DNA from: Mesotaenium endlicherianum
Taxonomy: Eukaryota > Streptophyta > Zygnematophyceae > Zygnematales > Mesotaeniaceae
NCBI GenBank assembly: GCA_009602735.1
Contig: WELA01000937.1
Coordinates: 97,259-137,059 of the forward strand
DNA: 39,801 bases
Direction: 5' to 3'
Numbering within the stretch: the first letter of the stretch is position 1; every line of letters begins with the position of its first letter. A program made the position numbers and the translations under genes. Positions 1 to 8,967 of this stretch are shown here, one piece after another. The notes beneath the pieces are model-generated. The model saw nothing but the letters and a program-made list of their open reading frames with translations. It was not told the origin of the DNA and did not search any database.

Positions 1-562
1 AGCCGGTCCATGAGCTCATCCATGCGCGGCAGCGGGTATCGATTCTTGATGGTGATCTTGTTGAGGGCGCGATAGTCCACACACATCCTCAAGGTACCAT
101 CTTTCTTCTTGACAAATAGCACCGGGGCTCCAAATGGCGACTTGCTAGGTCGAATGAAGCCATGCTCCAGTAGCTCCTTGATTTGCTTCTTGACTTCGTC
201 TAGCTCCGTGTATGACATTTTGAACGTAGGCCGAGAGATGGGCTTGCTTCCGGGCTCCAACTCTATCTTGTGGTCTACGAATCTCTTGGGGGGTAAGCCC
301 TTGGGCAATTCCGGGGAGAATTCTTCTTTGTAGTCCTCTGGGACTTCTTGTATCTCCTTGGGAACGGGGCTGCCTTCTTGACTCTCGATGTCTTTCTTGA
401 TGTCTTTTGGCGTGATCAAGGCCAAAAGAAGCTCGTGTCCCTTCCTCACAAGTCTCTTGAGTTGGAGGGCGGACAATAGTATCTGGTGTGCCGGCTTCTT
501 GATGTCTTGGATCTTGAAATGAATCGAATTACCAAATAGGCGATTAACAATTAATAAAGATC
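1..562 (-). mobile_element. Ty3/gypsy pol fragment, start of reverse transcriptase, runs off left edge
   Basis: Read on the minus strand this stretch is one open frame from an upstream TAA near 562 to the window edge. It holds the linker that precedes Ty3 reverse transcriptase and then the RT fingers: [11 protein letters not shown] at about 266-234, the [13 protein letters not shown] motif, [19 protein letters not shown] and [12 protein letters not shown] near the edge. These are classic Ty3/gypsy RT blocks. It is similar to, but clearly diverged from, the RT of the two complete elements further right, so it is another family or an older branch. No gag, protease or LTR is seen at its upstream end. 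The frame stops within a few dozen bases of the last recognisable sequence, so the 5' side is truncated. Confidence 0.85.
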
Positions 563-1343
563 TTTATATCAGCAAGTAATCTTTGTGGTATTTTCCGTTA
601 ACTGGTTAAACGGCAAAGGACAACACACTAGCAGGGAACAATACTCTTAAGTCAAATGCGAGTGAACTAGCATCGATAATGCAATCAGTAAACTCATACA
701 TAAGCAAGGTTAGAAGACAGTGCGTATCAATGGCTTCTCGCCTTTGATTCAGATCTCTCTCAGTAAGCTGTACAAGAGAGTTGGCCTCGATTCCGAATGC
801 CGAACTCGAGAGCAATGCCTAGCATATGTACATGGAATGAGTTTACTGTTCAACGGCCAGTGCGATGGCACCGCCTACCTGGGAGTTAACCACGTTGGTA
901 GGACCTCGGTTAACCAAATCCACCGCCATTTCCCATCATCCCGAATAGCCATCCATCATAGGGATGTCATCTGGCCATTCATCTAGCATGTCGTACTCCG
1001 ATGCATATCAAGGCAGTTCGCTGCTACCGAGTACGGAAGTCAGCTGGCTGTCAAAGAATGTGTCAGCAAGCTGACTTAAGTGGACTTCAACCTGCTGCTT
1101 CCGGCTGAGTCATTAATATTAAATATAAAGTCCAGCAGACTGATTATTAACTAAAGTGCAGTAGGCTGAACTTAAATAACTATTATATTTAAATGAATAT
1201 TATATCTACTAAATATACTGATTCATTTTAATCCCTCCAACTCAACTTGTTGTCGCCTCGACAACATTAAACTGCAAAAGTCTTAAATAAAGGATCTGAA
1301 CCTGACCAGCCACCCCCACGGACTGCCTTTTCAGCCTGTTACC
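563..1343. other. no gene seen; AT-rich tract with a short perfect hairpin
   Basis: No coding sequence is supported here. Positions 1110-1240 are strongly AT-rich. Positions 1249-1265 form a perfect inverted repeat with 7-bp arms, GTTGTCG and CGACAAC, around a 3-base loop. On the minus strand a purine-rich stretch (GTTGGAGGGA) follows the hairpin. Such a layout downstream of a retroelement ORF can mark a polypurine tract and LTR start, but I could not find the partner LTR. Confidence 0.4.
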
Positions 1344-1492
1344 TTAGGGGGTTGCCCCTGGGGCTTCAGGATCAGGAGACGGAGATCTGGACCTAGATCT
1401 GGACAGCCCTCTAGGTCTGCCAGCTGGCCTTCTAAAGAACCCCGTTTGTTCTAAAGTTGGACCTCGAGGAGAACGAAGGATGGTAGCCTGCT
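1344..1492 (-). CDS. 3' part of a split ORF, Ser-Arg-rich tail (unknown function)
   Basis: This is the continuation of the minus-strand ORF at 7645-8262, seen only when the plus-strand Ty3 insertion and one copy of its 5-bp target duplication are ignored. It adds 47 codons in the same frame and ends at a TAA at 1346-1344. The tail is basic and ends in an SRSRSRSPSPDPE-type Ser-Arg/Pro stretch. The continuity of the frame across the empty site suggests the insertion broke a real coding sequence. The function is unknown. Confidence 0.45.
1488..1492. repeat. 5-bp target site duplication, left copy (CTGCT)
   Basis: CTGCT directly precedes the TG of the 5' LTR, and the identical CTGCT follows the CA of the 3' LTR at 7645-7649. 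A 5-bp duplication is the normal size for Ty3/gypsy integrase. The match shows that both element ends and both flanks are original. Confidence 0.95.
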
Positions 1493-2237
1493 TGTAAGGT
1501 CATAGGTTTAGAAAGTGCATTTTTGAGTTTCATGAAAGTATGTTTTGATTGTATAGTAGTGTAGAGTGCATTTTTGTGGTCATTCTGATATAAAGTTCAT
1601 CAAATTTGGTCAAGTATTAAGAGAGTTATGGATTTCCAAAGTTTAATTAGTTTTGAGGTCGGTTGACGACTGTCCTTAATTCGCGATGAGCGCGACCGTC
1701 GGATTGACCGACAGCGTCGAGCGATCTGGCCCGTTAGAATGAACTCGAACCTTCACGTAAGTTCGGCTGACGCGGAGTGCCGACTAGGTCGATTTACCTA
1801 GAAGTTTCGGTTTAGCCTAGCGCGTCTAAGATAGAATATTCTAGTAATGTCGATGCATGTATGTGGACGTCAATTCGGCCCGACACGTCAGAGTAGACTG
1901 ATCTGGCTTACTCACGAATATTTTGGAAGGGACGATTTGACGAACACTTAGGAAAATCCGTAGCTTCCTCCTAGGGAGGAGCACTTAGGCAGAAAATTAT
2001 AAATAGGCATAACTTCTTTGTTTCTTATCAGTTTTCACTTCTGTAAAATCCTACAGGTTTGTAATGACAAGGCCTTTCATCCTACATCATTTTTGAGCAG
2101 TTTCTTGCCACTCAAAATGTCAAGTAATTTTCCTAAGCTTTCTTAGCAATATGCCGCTGCACTCTTGAGTATGATTGCAACTAGCTTTGTTCCTCGTGAG
2201 TCACTACGCTTCCACTAGGGCACTCTGCCCCCTTTCA
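1493..2237 (+). repeat. 5' LTR of the plus-strand Ty3 element
   Basis: It begins TGTAAGGTCATAGG and ends CCCCCTTTCA. It carries a good TATA box, TATAAATAGG at about 1998-2007, which should mark U3 promoter activity. The transcript would start roughly 25-35 bases downstream. Confidence 0.95.
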
Positions 2238-2239
2238 TC

Positions 2240-2257
2240 TGGTATCAAAGCAGGGGC
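2240..2257 (+). other. primer binding site, initiator methionine tRNA type
   Basis: TGGTATCAAAGCAGGGGC starts two bases after the LTR end. TGGTATCA is the standard complement of the 3' end of plant initiator tRNA-Met, used to prime minus-strand DNA synthesis. Confidence 0.85.
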
Positions 2258-2275
2258 TAGTTTGCATATTATATT

Positions 2276-3307
2276 ATGGAGTCGCAACCGGCAGCTGGAG
2301 GAGACGAACATGTCGAGCATGTTGAGCGCGCGGGGCAACAGGCAGCACCAACGATGACTTGAGAGCAACAAGAGATGCAGGCGATGCTAAGGCAAATGGC
2401 AAATGCAATTGGAGGAGAAGTCTACACCCAGTTTCAACAAAATATGCGCGCGGAGGTGGAGAGAATGGTGCAAGTTGTTATGGGGAACGCCGCTTCGACG
2501 AGTTCGGCACCTGCACCTGTTGTACCACCGATTCATGTTAACCCAGTAATGCAACCAGTTATTCCACCCGCATCAGGAGTGCGTGCACCTAAGCCTGAAG
2601 TTTATACTGGAGAGCGTGGATCGCCGCCTGTTCATCAATGGATTTTTGGAGTGAAGAAATTTATGGAGTACTCTGCGCTCACGCTCGACAGGCAAGTCGC
2701 CTTTGTCATAACTTTGCTGTAGAAGAGTGCTGGAGCTTGGTATGAACGAGAAGAGCAGTTGTCTGGAGTTCCTGCTACTGTTGATCAGCTATTTAAAGGC
2801 TTGAAGAGGCAATTTCAACCTATTGCACCCGAGGCTACCGCTCGAGATCTATTGGTGCGCCTTCGTCAGCAAGGAAGCGTTCAGGAGTATGTTTCGCGCT
2901 TCAACGAGCTGGTGCTTCAATGCCCATCCATGCACGAGTCAGAGATGATGGACAAGTTCAAGAGGGGACTCAAGCCAACTGTGGCCAAGGAAGTGGCGCT
3001 CAAGGACCCTACCAGTCTTGGAGAAATGATGGCATTGGCAACGAGGGTCGACGCTGTGGAGTATAGTCAGAGGCAGTGGGGCAGCCACACCTTTGGAGGA
3101 TATCGACACTTTGGATCTCAAGCGCCAAGCACGAGTGTTCAAGGTCCAGTACCCATGGAGTTGGGACTTGTGCAGTACCAGCGCAGGCAGCAGAATTTCA
3201 AGCCGAGAGGACCGTGCTATAGTTGCGGCAAGCTTGGACATCTGGCTCGAGACTGTCATGTGAAGGCGAAGCAACCTCAACAGCAGGAAAAAGGAGGACG
3301 CCAGTAA
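2276..3307 (+). pseudogene. gag (capsid and nucleocapsid) with two premature stops
   Basis: The frame opens at ATG 2276 (MESQ...), matching the start in the sister copy. A TGA at 2360-2362 and a TAG at 2720-2722 interrupt it. It then runs to a TAA at 3305-3307. The middle part matches retrotransposon Gag capsid sequence ([21 protein letters not shown]). A CCHC zinc knuckle ([16 protein letters not shown]2CX4HX4C) lies at about 3219-3260. Pol begins in the -1 frame and overlaps the gag end, so translation of pol would need a -1 shift. A run of five A at 3288-3292 lies in the overlap. The sister copy lacks these two stops, so they are lesions of this copy. Confidence 0.9.
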
Positions 3308-6300
3308 GTCGTTCTGGGGTGTCTACTGGCGTGAAGACGAGAACTCACAAGGAGGTTATCCCCAGGAGCCTGCCGAGAAGCAAAGGACGAGACGTTGACA
3401 AGCCTATCATCGTGGAAGGAGTGGTCGACGGCAACAATGCGAAGTGTATGGTCGACAGTGGCGCAAGTGCAAACTTTGTGCACAAGAAGCTGGTGAAAGA
3501 GTGGCGAGTCCCTGTGCAGAAGCATTATGAGCCTAAGGAGGCAATTTTGGCAAATGGGCAGAGACTCAAGTGTGGTGCACCTACGGAAGCTATTCACGTG
3601 GAAGTAGCGGGGCACCGGAGTAAGGAAGTTATGGAGCAGGCAGAGTTGGGTCACCATGAGGTGATATTGGGCCGACCATGGCTAAGGAAAGCCAACCCTC
3701 AAGTGCACTGGAGCACAGGACAAGTGAAAGTCCAAGGGCGTGATGGTCGAATGGAGACAGCGAAACAGGTGGAGGTAGATACGACCACAAGTAACTGTCT
3801 TCTGTCGAGCCTGCAAGTTAAGAAGCTATGCAGGGCGAATCAGGTGAAGGAGATGTACCTTGTTTCGGTGGCCCTGGCCAGGTCATCAGATGGAGCAAGC
3901 GTGAATCCTAACAGCCTGGGCGAATGTACATCGCCGGAGGAGCAAGTAGTGGTGTCTGATCCCCTTGCTCAGAAGGAGCAGAGCCCAACTGCTCAAGAGA
4001 AGAAGCCTGCTGAGATGCCTGCCCAAATTAAGGCGCTGTTGGAGGAGTTCAAGTGCGTGTTTCCTGAGGAACTACCTACAGGATTACCTCCACAGAGAGC
4101 TATGGAGCACAAGATTGAGTTGGAACCAGGGAGCAAGCCACCAGTGAGACCCGCCTATCGACAATCGTTTGCGGAGTTGGATGAGTTAAAGAAGCAACTG
4201 ACGGAGTTATTGGAGAAGGGATTCATCCGACCCAGCGAGTCTCCATTTGCAGCGCCAGTCTTATTTGTGAAGAAGAAGGATGGGACTATGAGGATGTGTG
4301 TCGACTACCGGGCACTCAACAAGGTCACCATCAAGAACAGGTACCCACTTCCACGAGTGGACGAGTTGATTGACAGGCTTGTCGGGGCGAAGTATTTCTC
4401 GAAGATCGATTTGAGGAGTGGCTATCACCAGGTACGGATTGCGGAAGGAGACGTTCAGAAGACTGCTTTCAGAACTCGCTATGGTTTGTTTGAGTTCACA
4501 GTCATGCCTTTTGGATTGACCAATGCACCTGCTACATTCATGGGACTCATGAATAGTATCTTCAGACCCTACTTGGACCAGTTTGTGGTGGTATTTTTGG
4601 ACGACATCCTGATCTATTCGAAGACCTTGGAGGAGCATGTGGGGCATCTGAGGAAGGTGTTGGAGGTCTTGAGAGATCAAAAGCTGTATGGGAAGATGAG
4701 CAAGTGCGACTTCTGTCTCAAGGAGGTCGAGTTTCTTGGACACATAGTGGGAGCTGAAGGAGTCAAGGTGGAGCAGAAGAAGGTGCAAGCAGTCAGAGAT
4801 TGGCCGGTACCTGCTGATATTCATCAACTCAGGAGTTTCCTCGGCATGGCGAATTATTACCGACGTTTCATTGAAGGATTTGCCAAGGTGTGTGCACCGC
4901 TCACGGACATGTTGAAGAAGCAGGAGAAGTGGCTATGGGGTGACAAGGAGCAGCAAGCCTTCGAGAAGATTAAAGAGCTGTTAACACAGGCACCTGTGTT
5001 GGCAATTGCCAGTCCAGAGCTTCCTTTCACCATCATCACAGACGCGTCAAACTTTGCAGTGGGAGCCATTCTTCTCCAGGACCAGGGCAAAGGGTTGCAG
5101 CCTGTGGCATATGAGAGCAGGAAGTTGAGTCCTGCAGAGCAGAACTATGCAGCACACGAGCGAGAGATGTTGGCTATTATCCAGGCTTTGAGGATTTGGC
5201 GATGTTATGTGGACGGTCGGAAGGTGTTCATCAAGACCGACCACAAGAGCTTGGAGAAGTTTATGACGCAGCCAACGTTGACACCAAGACAAGCAAGGTG
5301 GATGGAGTTTCTGCAACAGTTCGACCACAAGATTGAGTACTTACCTGGGAAGATCAACCCTGCAGACGCTTTATCCAGGAGGTGTGACCTTGCAGCTGTC
5401 TCAGTCATCAAGGAGAATATGGACTTCAAGGAGAAGCTTCAAAAAGGTTATGAGGAGGACCCACAGTTTGCTGATGGTGGAGCAGCCGAATCCAACTCGA
5501 GTATGCAGAAGAAAGACGGCATATGGTATTATGGTGATTCCAAGAGAGTGGTGGTACCTGACATCAAGGAGCTACGAGACTTACTACTTGCGGAGCATCA
5601 TGACTGTTTATATGCTGGACACTTTGGAAGCGAGAAGACGGCAAGCGTGCTGAAGCGGAATACTACTGGAGAAATATGGACAAGGACATCGAGGAGTGGA
5701 TCAGGAGTTGCGATGCGTGCCAGAGAAACAAGACACCAAATCAAAAGAAGGGAGGTACATTGCGGCCCCTGCCTATTCCAGAGTATCCTTGGGAGCAGAT
5801 TGCTATGGACTTCATCACATCGTTACCAGTCAGTGGTCAAGGGCACGATGCAGTTTGGGTTGTATCTGATAGACTCAGCAAGATGGCTCACTTCATTCCC
5901 ATGAAGGAGACTTGTACGGCAGCAGATGTGGCACGGCTATTCTTTGATCATATTTTCAGGCTACATGGGTTGCCGAAGGTGATTGTTTCAGATCGAGATC
6001 CAAGGTTTACTAGCAACTTTTGGCGGTCATTGTTTACTTTGATGGGGACCAAGCTGAGTATGAGCACTTCCTATCACCCTCAGACAGATGGGCAGAGTGA
6101 GAGGCTCAACAGAACTCTGCAAGAGGTGCTCAGGAGTTTCACTATGGAAGACCCTTCAGAGTGGGACAAGAAGCTACCAGGGTTGGAGTTTGCCTACAAC
6201 AACAGCATGCAGGGATCGACCAAGCAGTCACCATTCGCTATGGTTTATGGGAGAGAAGTATATCATCCAGGGAACATCTTGTTGAACAAGGCCAAGGAGA

Positions 6301-6912
6301 CTCAGGTTCCTACTACACAAGCTTTTATGGAGCAGATGACCAAGACTTGGGATATGGCGAAGACGTGTATTCGGAAGGCACAGGAAGAGCAGGTCAAGCA
6401 TGCTAACAAGCACAGGAGGGAAGCGACATTCCATGTGGGCGACAAAGTACTCTTGTCCACAGAGAACCTACCTTTCACAGGCAAGAGGAAACTGCGGGCA
6501 CGATTTACAGGTCCTTTTGAAGTGCTCAAGCAGGTGAATCCAGTGGCCTACAAGTTGGAACTTCCTTCAGGCTGGCGTATCCATGATGTGTTCCATGTCA
6601 TTTGTTTGCGACCATACGATGACCCGAATGAAGGACATCCTGGACGACTACCTACACCGCCACCACCGGTCGGAATCGATGATGTATTGGAGTATGAAGT
6701 GGAGGCGATTGTCGGCGATCGACGAGTCAAGCGAGGTCAACGATTTGTCCAAGAGTATCTGGTCAAGTGGAAAGGCTANGGGCTACCCTGCGGACAACAA
6801 CACTTGGGAGCCAGAGGCCAACTTGACTCATTGTGAGAGTAAGTTGAGGCGTTATCTACAGAATGCGTCGAGGACGTCGCATCTTGAGGAGGGGGATGAT
6901 GTAAGGTCATAG
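3308..6912 (+). pseudogene. pol: protease, RT, RNase H, integrase, chromodomain; one frameshift
   Basis: The protease active site DSGAS is at about 3454-3468. RT follows, with FLDDILIYS (the YxDD box) near 4594-4620. RNase H has its TDAS motif near 5039. A zinc-binding integrase N-terminus follows. A single missing base near 5658, compared with the sister copy, throws the frame. It resumes at 5676 with DACQRNK and the D,D,E core: MDFI about 5805, SDRDPRF about 5989, QSERLN about 6094. The tail from about 6683 ([13 protein letters not shown] ... EYLVKWKG ... NTWEPEANL) is a chromodomain, expected to guide integration to chosen chromatin. A single N at 6779 between two GGCTA copies is an assembly seam in the chromodomain. 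The frame ends at a TAG inside the 3' LTR. Confidence 0.93.
6884..6899 (+). other. polypurine tract
   Basis: The purine run GAGGAGGGGGATGA lies immediately upstream of the 3' LTR TG. It is the expected site for priming plus-strand DNA synthesis. The same sequence borders the 3' LTR of the minus-strand copy at about 9605-9620. Confidence 0.8.
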
Positions 6913-7644
6913 GTTTATAAAGTGCATTTTTGAGTTTCATGAAAGTATGTTTTGATTGTATAGTAGTGTAGAGTGCATTTTTGTGGTCATTTTGATATAA
7001 AGTTCATCGAATTTGGTCAAGTATTGAGAGAGTTACGGATTTCTGAAGTTTAATTAGTTTTGAGGTCGGTTGACGACTGTCCTTAATTTGCGGTGAGCGC
7101 GACCGTCGGATTGACCGACAGCGTCGAGCGATGTGGCCCTTTAGAATGAACTCGAACCTTCACGTAAGTTCGGCTGACGCGGTGTGCCGACTAGGTCAAT
7201 TTACCAAGAAGTTTCGGTTTAGCCTAGCGCCTCTAAGATAGAATATTCTAGTAATGTCGATGCATGTATGTGGACGTCAATTCGGCCCGACACGTCAGAT
7301 TAGACTGATCTGGCTTACTCACGAATATTCTGGAAGTGACGATTTGACGAACACTTAGGAAAATCCGTAGCTGCCTCCTAGGGAGGAGCACTTAGGCAGA
7401 AAATTATAAATAGGCATAACTTCTTTGTTTCTTATCAGTTTTCACTTCTGTAAATTCCTACAGGTTTGTAATGACAAGGCCTTTCATCCTACATCATTTG
7501 CGAGCAGTTTCTTGCCACTCAAAATGTCAAGTAATTTTCCTAAGCTTTTTTAGCAATATGCCGCTGCACTCTTGAGTATGATTGCAACTAGCTTTGTTCC
7601 TCGTGAGTCACTACGCTTCCACTAGGGCACTCTGCCCCCTTTCA
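6900..7644 (+). repeat. 3' LTR of the plus-strand Ty3 element
   Basis: 745 bp, the same length and termini as the 5' LTR, with about twenty scattered substitutions. The conserved TATAAATAGG is retained at about 7405-7414. Confidence 0.95.
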
Positions 7645-7649
7645 CTGCT
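7645..7649. repeat. 5-bp target site duplication, right copy (CTGCT)
   Basis: Identical to 1488-1492, immediately after the CA terminus of the 3' LTR. Confidence 0.95.
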
Positions 7650-8262
7650 CTTCACCCACTTGGGTGTTGATCCCCACGTAGACAGCCATTTCAGTAGGAT
7701 GCTGAAATACATTGGCAAGAGGTACATGTCCCTGAGCGAAGGGGGAGGCCGGCATACCTCTGGCCACCCCGCGTATCCCTCTTTTGAAACCCCTGTCCTC
7801 TGGGGATTTCTGCCTATGTCTGCTGCCCAGTACAGTGAGATCAGCTTCTTCCCCTGCTTGGGCAGGTGGACTGGGGGAGCAAGTGCGGGGTCCAGTTGCC
7901 TCCATAACGGGGATCACGTTCCATATACCTGATCTTGGTTCCTTAGGAAGTGCCCCTGCTTGCCCCTGGGTCTCCTGAGTACCAGCTCCTGATGCTTCTC
8001 CTCTGCCTTGTTCTTCTTCCTCATCCCCCTTATCCTCCTCCTCTGAGAGAGTAGGAGTCTCGTCAACTAAGTCGTCCTGCTCTCTGGTAGACATGGAGTA
8101 GTCTACTGATCTTCCTTTCTTAAGGCGCGCTGGAGGTTGCTTGGCTTTCAGCCTGCTCATATCTATCCGGCCTGCATTCTTCGCCCATTTGACGAAGGCA
8201 TGCTTTCCCTTAGAGAAGTAGTCTCTCCCCCTCCTCCTGTGCTCTTTGGTCTCTGCATTCAT
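7645..8262 (-). CDS. 5' part of a split ORF, acidic/Ser-rich protein of unknown function
   Basis: From the ATG at 8262-8260 (MNAETKEHRRRG) the frame is open for about 206 codons to the edge of the Ty3 LTR. It continues for 47 codons at 1487-1344 once the insertion is removed, giving roughly 253 residues. Visible in order are a basic N-terminus (KHAFVKWAKNAGRID, RLKKGRSVDYS), a highly acidic stretch (SEEEDKGDEEEE), a Gln/Gly-rich segment, then Pro/Ser-rich and Ser-Arg-rich sequence. The frame is also open upstream of the ATG to 8637. I recognise no domain. It lies inside what should be a P450 intron on the same strand, so an ORF of an older retroelement (Gag-like composition) is at least as likely as a host gene. 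Confidence 0.4.
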
Positions 8263-8533
8263 ATTGCTCAGGCAGCCATTCAGCCTGGGGTTCCAAGGGG
8301 CAATGTGAGGTGGTAGGATGAGGTAGCCGTCTAGGCATAAACCTAGGTCTGTCTGCCGCACGCCCGGCTTGAGTGAAAGCACAATCATATAAAGTAGCAT
8401 CTGAGGCACGCTGCGGTTCCAACAAGCCGTCGCTCCCCAACACACGCAGCACGCAGAATTTGTGTTTAACGTGCCCAGATGTTTGCAAACTTCTCGAAAA
8501 TGCTCAAACAGTGCATCGGAGTGCACTAGAGAG

Positions 8534-8621
8534 AGAGATCGCCAGGAGTGCGCCAAGTAAGCGCCAGGCATGCGCCAAGTCTGCGTCAGGCATGCACCAG
8601 GTGGCCGCCACGTGTGCGCTA
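8534..8621. repeat. 11-bp minisatellite, eight diverged units
   Basis: On the minus strand the unit reads TGGCGCATGCC with variants. Eight units fit exactly into 88 bp. It starts about 20 bp inside the intron that follows P450 exon 4. Confidence 0.75.
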
Positions 8622-8641
8622 GGTGGCAGCGCTTCACTCAC

Positions 8642-8967
8642 CTGGCAAAGGGCACGAAGGCAACGCCGCTGAGCGCCATGCGGGTGGAGAGGCCCACGGT
8701 TTTGTTTACTCCCTCCCAGATGAACGCCGCCCGCCCGCCGCCCGGACCCGCCGCCCCTGCCGCCCCCGCTGCCTCGATGAGCTCGGCGCCAAATGCGGAC
8801 TTGCCGATGATGTCGAGCGTCAGCTTCGAGAGCTCCCTGCTCATCTCGAATTCGGCAGCAGCGGCGGGGGGGGGCGCTGCATTGCTGGCGCCCTGGCGGC
8901 GCGCCACGTCGGCAGTCCACCTGGTGACGGCGTCGCGCGTGCAGCCGACCATGATGGCCATCATGCG
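8642..8967 (-). CDS. P450 exon 4 (helices D-G region)
   Basis: The acceptor ...GCGCAG precedes position 8967 and the donor AG|GTGAGTG starts at 8641, a near-perfect consensus. It begins [17 protein letters not shown], contains [20 protein letters not shown] and ends [14 protein letters not shown] plus two bases (phase 2). It enters in phase 0, matching exon 3. An alanine/glycine-rich, GC-rich insertion splits the loop after FGAEL. Confidence 0.88.

Larger units (their letters stand above)
1493..7644 (+). mobile_element. complete but defective Ty3/gypsy chromovirus, plus strand
   Basis: This is a full-length LTR retrotransposon of 6,152 bp with TG...CA termini, two 745-bp LTRs, an initiator-Met primer site, gag with a zinc knuckle, and pol in the order protease, reverse transcriptase, RNase H, integrase, chromodomain. 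It ends with a polypurine tract and a 5-bp CTGCT target duplication. The C-terminal chromodomain places it among the chromoviruses. The two LTRs differ at about twenty positions by eye (roughly 3%), so the insertion is not brand new. Gag has two premature stops and pol a one-base deletion, so this copy should not be autonomous. It is inserted in a minus-strand ORF. A second copy of the same family lies at 9013-15021 in inverted orientation. Confidence 0.95.
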
